Source: Actinacidiphila bryophytorum
Lineage (GTDB): Bacteria > Actinomycetota > Actinomycetes > Streptomycetales > Streptomycetaceae
Assembly: GCF_016916835.1 (NCBI RefSeq)
Contig: NZ_JAFFIX010000026.1
Location: 1-64,000 of the forward strand
Length of the DNA: 64,000 nt
Direction of reading: 5' to 3'
The translations under genes and the position numbers were made by a program. Below, in pieces: positions 33,616 through 41,597 of this stretch (its first letter is position 1; each line of letters opens with the position of its first letter). The notes under the pieces are model-generated. The model did not search any database, was not told where the DNA came from, and saw only the letters and a program-made list of their open reading frames with translations.

Positions 33616-34374
33616 TCAGATCGGTGCCATCCGCAGCCCCGCGTCCAGCCGCACGGACTCGCCGTTCAGCATCGAGTTGCCGATGACGTGCTCGGCCAGC
33701 GCCGCGAACTCGTCGGCGGCGCCGAGGCGTTTGGGGTGCGGCAGCTGGCCGCGCAGCTGCTCCACCGCCCGCTCGGGGACCGCCTGCATCAGCCGGGTGT
33801 CGAACAGGCCGGGCGCGATGTCGACCACCCGGATGGCGTGCGGGGCCAGTTCGCGGGCCAGCGGCAGCGCCATGCCCGCGATCGCGGCCTTGGAGGCCGC
33901 GTACGCTGACTGCCCGCTCTGGCCGTCCCAGGCGGCGATGGAGGACGTGGTGATCACCACGCCCCGGTCCTCCTCGACCAGCGGCTGCGCCGCGATGCGG
34001 ACGACCGCCTGCCGGACCACGTTGAAGGTGCCGATGAGGTTGGTCCTGACGACCGCCTCGAACTCGTCCAGGCGCATCACCCGCCGGCCCAGGATCTGCT
34101 TGCTGTAGGTGGTGCCTGCGCAGCACACGAGGCTGCGCAGCTCCCCTAGTTCCTCGGCCGCGTCCAGGACCCGGCCGACCGCGTCGTCGTCGGTGACGTC
34201 GCCGGCCACGAAGACCGCCTGCGGGCCGAGTCGGGCGGCGGCGGCCCTGCCGGTCTCCGGCGAGCGGCCCATCACCACCACGCGCGCCCCTGCCGCCACC
34301 AGCCGCCGCGCGGTCGCCAGGCCCAGGCCCGCTGTTCCGCCGGTGACCAGCGCCACCGTGTCCTTGAGCTGCAC
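33616..34374 (-). CDS. SDR family oxidoreductase
   Basis: 252 residues: TGGTAGLGLATARRL cofactor loop, CCAGTTYS, Ser pair in TTSSIAAWDG, YAASK catalytic Tyr-Lys and DIAPGLFDT. The sequence resembles type-2 3-hydroxyacyl-CoA dehydrogenases (HSD17B10-like). It is co-oriented with, and 36 bp after, the FabH-like gene, so it could reduce the 3-ketoacyl product of that enzyme. Confidence 0.83.
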   Translation of the reverse strand: MQLKDTVALVTGGTAGLGLATARRLVAAGARVVVMGRSPETGRAAAARLGPQAVFVAGDVTDDDAVGRVLDAAEELGELRSLVCCAGTTYSKQILGRRVMRLDEFEAVVRTNLIGTFNVVRQAVVRIAAQPLVEEDRGVVITTSSIAAWDGQSGQSAYAASKAAIAGMALPLARELAPHAIRVVDIAPGLFDTRLMQAVPERAVEQLRGQLPHPKRLGAADEFAALAEHVIGNSMLNGESVRLDAGLRMAPI

Positions 34375-34410
34375 CGCAGCCGTCCTCTCCTGGGTCGTGG
34401 AGCCCGCGGC

Positions 34411-35367
34411 TCAGGCCGCGGTGTCCGGGTCGTACCAGCGCACGATCGCGGCGCCCGCGGTCATGCCGGCCCCGACGGCCAGCAGCGCGAAGAGGTCGCC
34501 GTCGCGGAAGGGCCGGTCCGCGTGGGCCATGGAGAAGGCGACCGCCACCGAGGCGCCTGCGGTGTTGCCGGTCAGCCGCCCGTAGTCGGGGGCGACTTCG
34601 GGCGGGATGCCGACGAAGTCGCCGAGCATGCGCACCAGTTTGGGGTTGGCCTGGTGGATGAGGACCCGGTTCAGCTCGTCCAGCCGGACCCCGGCCTTGG
34701 CGAGCGCGGCTTCGAGGATCTTCGGGCCGCGTTCCATGACCACCCTCTTGACCCCGCGCCCGTCCATCTGGAAGTAGCCGTCGTGCCGCGGCATCGTCGC
34801 GATCTCCGACAGCGAGCCGTCGGCCCACAGTTCGAGCGCGAGGATGCCGTATCCGGCGGGTACGGGGCCGAGTTGGACCGCTCCCGCGCCGTCGCCGAAC
34901 AGCGGGGCGATGCGGTGGTCGGTGGGGTCGACGCAGCGGGTCAGGACGTCGGCGGCGACCACGAGCGGGTGCCGGGCGAGGCCCGCGGCGGTCATGGCGG
35001 TGGCGACCGAGAGCGCGTAGAGGAAGCCGGAGCAGCCGGCGCTCACGTCGAAGGCCGGTATGCCGGGCAGCCCGAGCTTCTTCTGCACGTAGCAGGCGGT
35101 GGACGGGGCGAGTTTGTCGGGGGTGCTGGTGCCGAGGACGATCAGGTCGGCGCCGACGGGTGCGCCGGCCAGCGCCAGGGTCGCGGCCTGGGTGGCGAGG
35201 TCGGAGGTCAGGGACTCGGGTGCCGCGTAGTGCCGGCTCTCGATCCCGGTGCGCTCGCGTATCCACTCGATGTCGACGCTCGCGGTCTCGGCCACCGCTT
35301 CGTTGGAAACGGGTGCACCGGGAAGGTAGTGCCCGACTCCGACGATGCCCAACGAGGTTGTGTCCAT
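34411..35367 (-). CDS. FabH-like 3-oxoacyl-ACP synthase III
   Basis: 318 residues from ATG 35367, which has GGAG 6 nt upstream (ATG 35370 is adjacent). Thiolase fold with the KAS III triad: Cys112 in DVSAGCSGFLY, His in LIHQANPKLV, and Asn in LTGNTAGASVA. It condenses an acyl-CoA with malonyl-ACP or malonyl-CoA. In a cluster with an aryl-CoA ligase it could play a PqsD-like role, extending anthraniloyl-type starters. That is inferred; PqsD homologues cannot be separated from FabH by eye. Confidence 0.85.
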   Translation of the reverse strand: MDTTSLGIVGVGHYLPGAPVSNEAVAETASVDIEWIRERTGIESRHYAAPESLTSDLATQAATLALAGAPVGADLIVLGTSTPDKLAPSTACYVQKKLGLPGIPAFDVSAGCSGFLYALSVATAMTAAGLARHPLVVAADVLTRCVDPTDHRIAPLFGDGAGAVQLGPVPAGYGILALELWADGSLSEIATMPRHDGYFQMDGRGVKRVVMERGPKILEAALAKAGVRLDELNRVLIHQANPKLVRMLGDFVGIPPEVAPDYGRLTGNTAGASVAVAFSMAHADRPFRDGDLFALLAVGAGMTAGAAIVRWYDPDTAA

Positions 35368-35499
35368 CATCCGCTCCGTTGTCGTCCAGACGGCCATGGC
35401 CTTTCACGTCGGCGGACGCCGGCGTCGTACGGCAGAGGACCGCCGTTCGAGAAGCACAGTGGCTGCGCGGGAGGGGCGTCCAGCCCGCCCGCGCGGGTT

Positions 35500-35536
35500 T
35501 GTCAGGTGAGCCGGTCGGCGACCTGACGACCTGACA
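35500..35536. promoter_or_regulatory. Candidate operator in the ketosynthase/NAT divergent promoter
   Basis: TGTCAGGT (35500-35507) is followed after 13 nt by ACCTGACG and ACCTGACA in direct tandem (35521-35536). The outer copies form a perfect 8-bp dyad. Three half-sites between two divergent promoters suggest a shared regulator, which is not encoded nearby. Confidence 0.5.
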
Positions 35537-35554
35537 GACTCCGCCGGGTGCCCA

Positions 35555-35583
35555 TTGAGCACACCGATCTCGCGGCATTTACT
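35555..35583 (+). promoter_or_regulatory. Candidate promoter of the NAT-phzD-phzE-like genes
   Basis: TTGAGC (35555-35560), a 17-nt spacer and TTTACT (35578-35583), about 50 bp before GTG 35636 and just downstream of the ACCTGAC half-sites. Confidence 0.4.
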
Positions 35584-35635
35584 GACGGCGTGCCGGATTC
35601 CGGCGGCAATTGGCCGGTCGCGGGAGGGGAGCAGC

Positions 35636-36457
35636 GTGCTGGACGCCGAGTTGAGGGCCGCGTACCTGGAGCGGATCGGGGCCGCACGGCCCGAACGCGC
35701 CGACGCCGCGGCCCTGCGGCTGCTGCACGAACGGCATGTGCTGTCGGTGCCGTTCGACACCCTGGACTTCCACATCCCCCGGGAGATCTTCTACAAGGAC
35801 CTGCGGGTCGTGGAGAAGATCGTGCACGAGCGGCGCGGCGGGGTGTGCGGGGAGACCAACACCGCATTCCACTTCCTGCTGCGGTCCCTGGGATTCGCCA
35901 GCACGATGCACCACGGCAGGGTCTGGTTCGGCGACCGGCTCTACGCGCCCTACAACCACTTCCTGCTGTCGGTGGACATCGACGGGCAGAAGTGGGTGGT
36001 GGACGTGGGATTCGGCAAGATCTCCCGCTATCCGCTGCTGCGCGACACCGAGGAGCCGCAGCGCAATGCGCACGGCGTCTTCCAGGTGCGCAAGGTCGAC
36101 GCCAGGACGTACGACGTGTTCCGCAACGGCAAGCCGCAGTACCGCTTCTACGACGACGAGGTCGACCTGGACGTCGACCTCGACCAGGTCGTGTGGTGGA
36201 TGCGGACGAGCCCGCAGTCGCCGACCCTGCAGAACATGATCTGCTCGCGGCCGACCGAGGACGGCTGGGTGACCCTCAAGGACGACGTGCTCACCGTCGT
36301 CAGCGGCGCCGGGCGGGAGACCGGGCAACTGGCCGGCGACGCCGAGGTGCTCGCGGCGTACGAGAAGTGGTTCGGGTTCACGCTGGAGCGGCGCCCGACT
36401 CCCGGCCCGCACGCGCGCACCGACCCCTCGCGCGTGATGGCGGTCGACCAGGACTGA
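35636..36457 (+). CDS. Arylamine N-acetyltransferase family protein
   Basis: 273 residues from GTG 35636, preceded by GGGAGGGG; the length fits the NAT family. The catalytic triad is intact: Cys71 in [10 protein letters not shown], His108 in NHFLL, Asp123 in WVVDVGFG. NATs acetylate arylamines from acetyl-CoA, and a subset act as amide synthases that release polyketides (RifF type). Directly upstream of PhzD- and PhzE-like genes, its natural acceptor may be the 3-hydroxyanthranilate amine. A resistance or self-protection role is also possible. Confidence 0.85.
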   Translation: MLDAELRAAYLERIGAARPERADAAALRLLHERHVLSVPFDTLDFHIPREIFYKDLRVVEKIVHERRGGVCGETNTAFHFLLRSLGFASTMHHGRVWFGDRLYAPYNHFLLSVDIDGQKWVVDVGFGKISRYPLLRDTEEPQRNAHGVFQVRKVDARTYDVFRNGKPQYRFYDDEVDLDVDLDQVVWWMRTSPQSPTLQNMICSRPTEDGWVTLKDDVLTVVSGAGRETGQLAGDAEVLAAYEKWFGFTLERRPTPGPHARTDPSRVMAVDQD

Positions 36458-36558
36458 GCCGGGTGCCGGGCGGAGCGGGCGGGCACTCCCCCGGCCGCAC
36501 GCCGTCCAGGCGCCCCCGCACCACCCCGACGTCCACCGAACCAGGAGGAGGCAGGGCC

Positions 36559-37242
36559 ATGCCGGCCATACCCCCGATCACGGCCTACCCCGTGCCCACC
36601 CGGGACGACCTGCCGGAGAACACCGCCCGCTGGGAGCTCGATCCGGACCGCGCCGCCCTGCTCATCCACGACATGCAGAACTTCTTCCTGCGGCCCTTCC
36701 CCGAGGACGGCTCGCCCCGGCGCGAACTGCTCGCCAACACCGCCCGGTTACGTGACGCGTGCGCGGGCAGCGGCATGCCCGTCGCCTACACCGAGCAGCC
36801 CGGCGACATGACCGAGGCGGAACGCGGCCTGCTGCGGGACTTCTGGGGACCCGGGATGCGCCGTGCCGAGCACGACCGCGCCGTCACCGGCGCCCTCGCG
36901 CCCAGGGACGGCGACTGGCGGCTGACCAAGTGGCGCTACAGCGCCTTCCAGCGCACCGACCTGCTCGACAGCCTGCGCGCCGCCGGCCGCGACCAGTTGG
37001 TCGTCTGCGGGGTGTACGCCCATGTGGGCATCCTGATGACGTGCGTGGAGGCGTTCAGCCACGACATCCAGCCCTTCCTGGTCGCCGACGCGGTCGCCGA
37101 CTTCACCGCCGACTACCACCGGCTGGCCGTCACCTACGCGGCCGAGCGCTGCGCCGTCGTGCAGACCACCGACGAGACGCTCGCCCGGCTCGCGCGGACC
37201 GGCAGGGCCGCGGGGCTGCCGGCCGCCGAGACCCTGGCCTGA
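36559..37242 (+). CDS. PhzD-like isochorismatase (ADIC hydrolase)
   Basis: 227 residues from ATG 36559, after AGGAGGAGG. Asp38 in [10 protein letters not shown] and Lys124 in TKWRYSAFQ match PhzD positions. [16 protein letters not shown] followed by [16 protein letters not shown] is characteristic of PhzD. The Cys of ordinary isochorismatases (VYAHIGC) is Ile here, as expected for the PhzD subgroup. It would hydrolyse 2-amino-2-deoxyisochorismate to trans-2,3-dihydro-3-hydroxyanthranilate plus pyruvate. The stop shares one base with the next start (TGATG), indicating tight coupling. Confidence 0.87.
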   Translation: MPAIPPITAYPVPTRDDLPENTARWELDPDRAALLIHDMQNFFLRPFPEDGSPRRELLANTARLRDACAGSGMPVAYTEQPGDMTEAERGLLRDFWGPGMRRAEHDRAVTGALAPRDGDWRLTKWRYSAFQRTDLLDSLRAAGRDQLVVCGVYAHVGILMTCVEAFSHDIQPFLVADAVADFTADYHRLAVTYAAERCAVVQTTDETLARLARTGRAAGLPAAETLA

Positions 37243-39233
37243 TGCCGCGCCCGCCCGAGCCCGAACCACCGGTCCTGGCAGGCCTCGTGGCGCAGCGGCA
37301 CCCGCCGCCCTTCGCCCTGCTGCACCGCCCGCACAGCGGCGCCGACGGACTCGACCTGCTGCTCGGCCAGGTCAGCACGCCCACGGCGCTGGCCGACATC
37401 CCGCTGCCGCCTGCCGGGGGCGCCGGCGGCCCGCGGCAGGACGTGCTCGCGCTCGTCCCCTACCGGCAGATCGCGGAGCGCGGCTTCGCCCACACCGACG
37501 ACGGGGCGCCGCTGCTGGCGATGTCCGTGGACCACCGGGAGCGGGTGCCGCTGCGGACCGCGCTGCGCCTGCTGCCCGACGAGCCGCCGGTCGTGACCGG
37601 CGGCAGGTTCGACGTCAGCGACGAGGACTACGCGGAGACGGTCAAGAAGGTGGTCACCGACGAGATCGGCTGGGGCGAGGGCGCCAACTTCGTCATCCGG
37701 CGCTCGTACGTGGCGGAGCTGGCCGGCGACCGTGCGCGCGCCGCCCTGTCCATCTTCCGCCGGCTGCTGCGCGGCGAGTCCGGAGCCTACTGGACGTACG
37801 TGGTGCACACCGCCGAGCGCACCGTCGTCGGCGCCAGCCCGGAGCGCCATGTCAGCCTCGCTCGGGGCACCGCCGTGATGAACCCGATCAGCGGCACCCT
37901 GCGCCACCCGCCGTCGGGCGCCACCCTCGCGGAGGTCGAGCGCTTCCTGGCCGACCGCAAGGAGACCGACGAGCTGAACATGGTCCTGGACGAGGAACTC
38001 AAGATGATGGCCCGGTTCTGCACCGGCGGCGGCCGCGTCGTGGGTCCGTACCTGAAGGAGATGGCCCGGCTCGCGCACACCGAGTACCTCATCGAGGGGC
38101 GTACGGAGCAGGACCCGCGCACCATCCTGCGGGAGACCATGTTCGCCCCCACGGTGACCGGCAGCCCGCTGGAGAACGCCTGCCGGGTGATCACCCGTTA
38201 CGAGCAGGGCGGGCGCGGCTACTACAGCGGGATCGCGGCGCTCATCGGGCGGGACGAACAGGGCGGGCGCACCCTGGACTCCGCCATCATGATCCGCACC
38301 GCGGACATCGACCCGCGCGGCAGGCTGCGGATCGGTGTGGGCGCCACCCTGGTGCGGCACTCCCACCCGGTCTCCGAGGTCGCCGAGACCGCGGCGAAGG
38401 CAGCCGGGCTGCTGCACGCGCTCGGGGTCGCGCACACCGCCGACGGCGACAGCGCGCCCGCGCCCGTACAGCACGGGACGCCGCGGCCCGGGACGCAACC
38501 GCCCGCGCCCGCCGCCCGTTTCGGCAGCCACCCCCGGGTGCGCTCGGCCCTGGCCCGGCGCAACGGCGGGCTCGCCGGCTTCTGGCTGGCCCCGCAGCAG
38601 GAGCGGGCGCGGCCCGTCCCGCAGCTCGACGGGCGCAGGGCGCTGATCGTGGACGCCGAGGACACCTTCACCGCGATGATCGCCGAGCAGTTGCGCGCGA
38701 TCGGGCTCGGCATCGAGGTGCGTCGCTTCGACGAGCCCCTCCGGGAGCAGGACTGGGACCTGGTGGTCGCGGGCCCCGGACCCGGCGACCCGCGGGAGGA
38801 CGGCGACCCGAAGATCGCGCGGCTGCGCACTCTGCTCGGCACCTTGCTGTCGGACTCGCGGCCCTTCCTCGCCGTGTGCCTGAGCCACCAGGTGCTGTGC
38901 ACGGAACTCGGACTGCCACTGCGCCGCCGTACGGTGCCCAACCAGGGCACGCAGAAGGCGATCGACCTCTTCGGCCGCGCCGAGCGGGTCGGCTTCTACA
39001 ACACCTTCGCCGCCACCAGCGCGTCACCGCAGATCCGGCCGCCCCGGCTCGGCGGCGCCCCCGTGCGGGTGTCGGCCGACGCGGCGACGTCGGAGGTCCA
39101 CGCGCTGCGCGGCCCCGGGTTCGCGTCCTTCCAGTTCCACGCCGAGTCGGTGCTCACCGTCGACGGCCTGCGGCTCCTCACCGCGGCGACCACGCACGCC
39201 CTGGGCGCATCCGGGCAGCAACCCGACCGGTAG
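37242..39233 (+). CDS. PhzE-like 2-amino-2-deoxyisochorismate synthase
   Basis: 663 residues, fused TrpE-like and glutaminase domains. The chorismate-binding part (about 120-410) includes GASPERHVSLARGTAVMNPI, FLADRKETDELNMVLDEEL and the TVTGSPLENACRVI/GYYSGIAALIG region. A Pro/Ala-rich linker (about 410-440) precedes a class I glutamine amidotransferase with nucleophile Cys in FLAVCLSHQVL and His-Glu in FQFHAESVL. Fused synthases with the CLSHQ motif are PhzE type and make ADIC rather than anthranilate. It starts within the TGATG overlap with the PhzD-like gene. Confidence 0.87.
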   Translation: MPRPPEPEPPVLAGLVAQRHPPPFALLHRPHSGADGLDLLLGQVSTPTALADIPLPPAGGAGGPRQDVLALVPYRQIAERGFAHTDDGAPLLAMSVDHRERVPLRTALRLLPDEPPVVTGGRFDVSDEDYAETVKKVVTDEIGWGEGANFVIRRSYVAELAGDRARAALSIFRRLLRGESGAYWTYVVHTAERTVVGASPERHVSLARGTAVMNPISGTLRHPPSGATLAEVERFLADRKETDELNMVLDEELKMMARFCTGGGRVVGPYLKEMARLAHTEYLIEGRTEQDPRTILRETMFAPTVTGSPLENACRVITRYEQGGRGYYSGIAALIGRDEQGGRTLDSAIMIRTADIDPRGRLRIGVGATLVRHSHPVSEVAETAAKAAGLLHALGVAHTADGDSAPAPVQHGTPRPGTQPPAPAARFGSHPRVRSALARRNGGLAGFWLAPQQERARPVPQLDGRRALIVDAEDTFTAMIAEQLRAIGLGIEVRRFDEPLREQDWDLVVAGPGPGDPREDGDPKIARLRTLLGTLLSDSRPFLAVCLSHQVLCTELGLPLRRRTVPNQGTQKAIDLFGRAERVGFYNTFAATSASPQIRPPRLGGAPVRVSADAATSEVHALRGPGFASFQFHAESVLTVDGLRLLTAATTHALGASGQQPDR

Positions 39234-39234
39234 C

Positions 39235-39269
39235 GAGGCCGGTACGGCCGCCGGCCGGAGCCCGGCCTC
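39235..39269 (+). terminator. Hairpin after the PhzE-like gene
   Basis: GAGGCCGG (39235-39242) pairs with CCGGCCTC (39262-39269), with a further GGCCG/CCGGCC stem inside. It begins immediately after the stop codon. Confidence 0.5.
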
Positions 39270-39396
39270 CCCGTTCGACCCGGCGGTATCCAGCCGCCGG
39301 AAAGTCGCACCGTCGCACTCGTTGCGCTTCGACAATTCGACTGTCATCGTATCGGCCAATCCTCCGATGACGGCAGCGAACTGCTTCACCTCACGA

Positions 39397-39410
39397 TCGA
39401 AGCGCTTCGA
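39397..39410 (+). promoter_or_regulatory. LacI-type operator before GH12
   Basis: A 14-bp perfect palindrome TCGAAGCGCTTCGA about 55 bp upstream of the GH12 ATG. It shares the AAGCGCTT core with the palindrome before the pectate lyase. Confidence 0.55.
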
Positions 39411-39463
39411 CTCAGTCAGTCCGTTCGCAGCAGCCGTCACGGCACACGAAACGGAGTCCCCCC

Positions 39464-40177
39464 ATGCGTGCAACCCTCCGGAGCAAACCCCGTACCGTCC
39501 TGGTCGGCCTGGTGGCCGCCGCTGCCGCCGCGGTCGGGCTGGCCGCCGCGCCGGCCCAGGCGGCCACCTGGTCATCGAACGACCAGTGGGCGACATGGTC
39601 CAACGGCGGTTACACCCTCTACAACGACATCTGGGGCAGCGGGGCAGGCCCGCAGACGATCTGGGCCAACTCGTACAGCAACTGGGGTGTGTGGGCGAAC
39701 CACCCCAACACCGGCGGCATCAAGTCGTACCCCAACGCCACCCGCTACATCGGCAAGAAGCTCAGCGCCCTGCACTCGGTGCAGTCCAGCTTCAACGTCA
39801 CGGTGCCCTCCAGCGGCGCGTACGAGACGGCGTACGACATCTGGGACAGCAACAACGCCTACGAGATCATGCTCTGGATGAACAAGACCGGCCCGGTCGG
39901 ACCGCTCGGCACCTCGCAGGGCAACGTCACTGTCGGCGGCAGCAGTTGGACGGTCTACAAGGGCAGCAACGGCGCCAACGCCGTCTTCTCCTTCGTCCGC
40001 ACGTCCAACACCAGCTCCTCCAGCGTGGACGTGCTGGCCGTCATGAACTGGCTGAAGAACACCAAGGGCTGGTTCGGCGATGTCACCCTCGGCAACGTCC
40101 AGTTCGGATACGAGATCACCTCGTCCTCCGGCGGCATGGACTTCAGGACGAACTCCTTCTCCGTGTCGTCCTCCTGA
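39464..40177 (+). CDS. Secreted GH12 endo-beta-1,4-glucanase/xyloglucanase
   Basis: 237 residues. The signal peptide ends near APAQAA. The mature GH12 jelly roll shows YNDIWGSGAGPQTIW, ETAYDIWDSNNAYEIMLW with the nucleophile Glu, and FGYEITSSSGGMDF with the acid/base Glu. It hydrolyses cellulose or xyloglucan backbones outside the cell. No binding module is attached. It is flanked by an AAGCGCTT palindrome and sits beside the sugar-import locus, which would take up its products. Confidence 0.9.
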   Translation: MRATLRSKPRTVLVGLVAAAAAAVGLAAAPAQAATWSSNDQWATWSNGGYTLYNDIWGSGAGPQTIWANSYSNWGVWANHPNTGGIKSYPNATRYIGKKLSALHSVQSSFNVTVPSSGAYETAYDIWDSNNAYEIMLWMNKTGPVGPLGTSQGNVTVGGSSWTVYKGSNGANAVFSFVRTSNTSSSSVDVLAVMNWLKNTKGWFGDVTLGNVQFGYEITSSSGGMDFRTNSFSVSSS

Positions 40178-40276
40178 CCGGGCGCCACCGGCACAGGCGG
40201 GACTGTGAACACGAACGCACAGACGCGTTCACATCCGACCAGCCGGTCCCGTCATGCGGACACCGGGCGGCAGCGG

Positions 40277-41428
40277 TCAGCTGTAGGGAGCGCTGTCGCC
40301 CGCGGGGGCGGTCCAGACCTGGCGGGAGGAGGCGACCGAGGAGTTGCGGATGACCAGCTCGGGCAGGATCAGGACGCGCTGGGCCGGGCGCCGCTTGCCC
40401 TCGATCAGCCGGGACACCATCATCTCCACCGCCACCCGGCCGACCCGGCCCTTGGAGGGGCGCACCGCGGTCATGGCGGGTTCCGCGAGCTGCGCGACCT
40501 CGTCGTCGTAGCTGACCATCGCCATGTCGCCGGGGATGGAGATGCCGACTTCCGCCAGATACTGTGCGATCGAGATCGCATCGGGGTCGCTGTGCACGAT
40601 CAGCGCGGTGGTGCGGTGGTCGCGGCAGCGCTCCAGGACCCGGCCGATGATCTCGCGGTGGCCCGGCACGTCGAGGGCGACACTCTCGCGCACCACGAAC
40701 TCGGCGGGCAGGCCCAGGTCGGCGCACACCCGCCGCCAGCCGACGGCCAGGTGCGCCGAGGTGGGGCTGCCCTTGGACAGCACCAGGCCCATCCGCCGGT
40801 GGCCGTGCTCGTACAGGTGGCGTACCGCCATCTCCAGGCCCAGCGCGTGGTCGCTGCGCACCCACTCCAACTGCCGTGGCGTGGGCGTCCAGTGCGGGGT
40901 CTGCCGCTCGACCAGGATGGTGGGGACCGGCAGGTTGCCGATCCAGTCGATCATCTCCTCGACACCGTCGCCTTCGAGGTTCGGCGCAAGCAGCAGGCCC
41001 TGCACCTGCTGGGCCGCGATCAGCCGGGATATCTGCCGGCGGTCCTCGGCCTGGTCGTAGCTGGAGCCGCGCAGCTGGATCTGCACCCCGAGCGCGGCGG
41101 CCGACGCGCGGGCGCCGCCGACGATCGGCGGCCAGTAGAAGTCCAGCGAGGGCACCACCATGCCGATGGTGAAGCCGGCCGCGGCGGGGCGGGGCCTGCG
41201 GCCGGGCACCGCGGAGGTCGCCGGCTCCAGGTCGGTCGGCAGCGTGGCGCCGCCGTGCACCTTGGTGAGCAGGCCGTCGGCGGCGAGCGCGGCGATGTCG
41301 CGCCGGACGGTCAGCTCGCTGACCGCGAGGATCCTGGCCAGGTCGCGGACCCGTACCGCCCCGTGCCTGCGCAGTTCCTCCATCACCCGCTCGCGCCGCT
41401 GCAGCGCGAAGAGTCGGTCGTCGCCCAT
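40277..41428 (-). CDS. DeoR-type HTH / LacI-type sugar-binding hybrid regulator
   Basis: 383 residues from ATG 41428, after GAGAGG. Residues about 5-62 are a DeoR winged helix (RRERVMEELRRHGAVRVRDL, VSELTVRRDIAAL, KVHGGATLP). Residues about 95-375 are a LacI/periplasmic-binding-like sensor (TIGMVVPSLDFYWPPIVGGA, then GHRRMGLVLSKGSP, then VSYDDEVAQLAEPAMTAVRP). It is probably a sugar-responsive repressor of the divergent dehydrogenase and ABC importer genes. Its promoter carries several GAAC/GTTC half-sites and a GTTCCAA-N5-TTGGAAC dyad. Confidence 0.87.
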   Translation of the reverse strand: MGDDRLFALQRRERVMEELRRHGAVRVRDLARILAVSELTVRRDIAALAADGLLTKVHGGATLPTDLEPATSAVPGRRPRPAAAGFTIGMVVPSLDFYWPPIVGGARASAAALGVQIQLRGSSYDQAEDRRQISRLIAAQQVQGLLLAPNLEGDGVEEMIDWIGNLPVPTILVERQTPHWTPTPRQLEWVRSDHALGLEMAVRHLYEHGHRRMGLVLSKGSPTSAHLAVGWRRVCADLGLPAEFVVRESVALDVPGHREIIGRVLERCRDHRTTALIVHSDPDAISIAQYLAEVGISIPGDMAMVSYDDEVAQLAEPAMTAVRPSKGRVGRVAVEMMVSRLIEGKRRPAQRVLILPELVIRNSSVASSRQVWTAPAGDSAPYS

Positions 41429-41479
41429 CAAGGCGCCTCTCGTTCCGGTGTGCACGTCTGAATGTTTGGTTGCGGTTCT

Positions 41480-41539
41480 GTTCGAACTCTGGTGAACACG
41501 TCCTGAACACCACTATCTCTGTTCCAACGTATTTGGAAC
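41480..41539. promoter_or_regulatory. Clustered GTTC/GAAC half-sites in divergent promoter
   Basis: GTTCGAAC at 41480-41487, GTGAACACG at 41492-41500, CTGAACACC at 41503-41511, and a perfect dyad GTTCCAA-N5-TTGGAAC at 41521-41539. They fill the gap between the DeoR/LacI hybrid regulator and the hydroxyacid dehydrogenase. The 9-mer GTGAACACG recurs at 40205, beyond the regulator's 3' end. Confidence 0.55.
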
Positions 41540-41597
41540 GGAACTCTCAGGAAACACCGGTGCAGCACTCGTTCCGAGGAAAAGGATCCGACGCCCG

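Noticed and set aside
26519-39233. Catechol siderophore or phenazine cluster
   Set aside because: There is no DHB-AMP ligase/NRPS pair, and the isochorismatase lacks an aryl-carrier domain; the phenazine genes PhzA/B, PhzF and PhzG are not present. The synthase is PhzE-like, giving an amino product.
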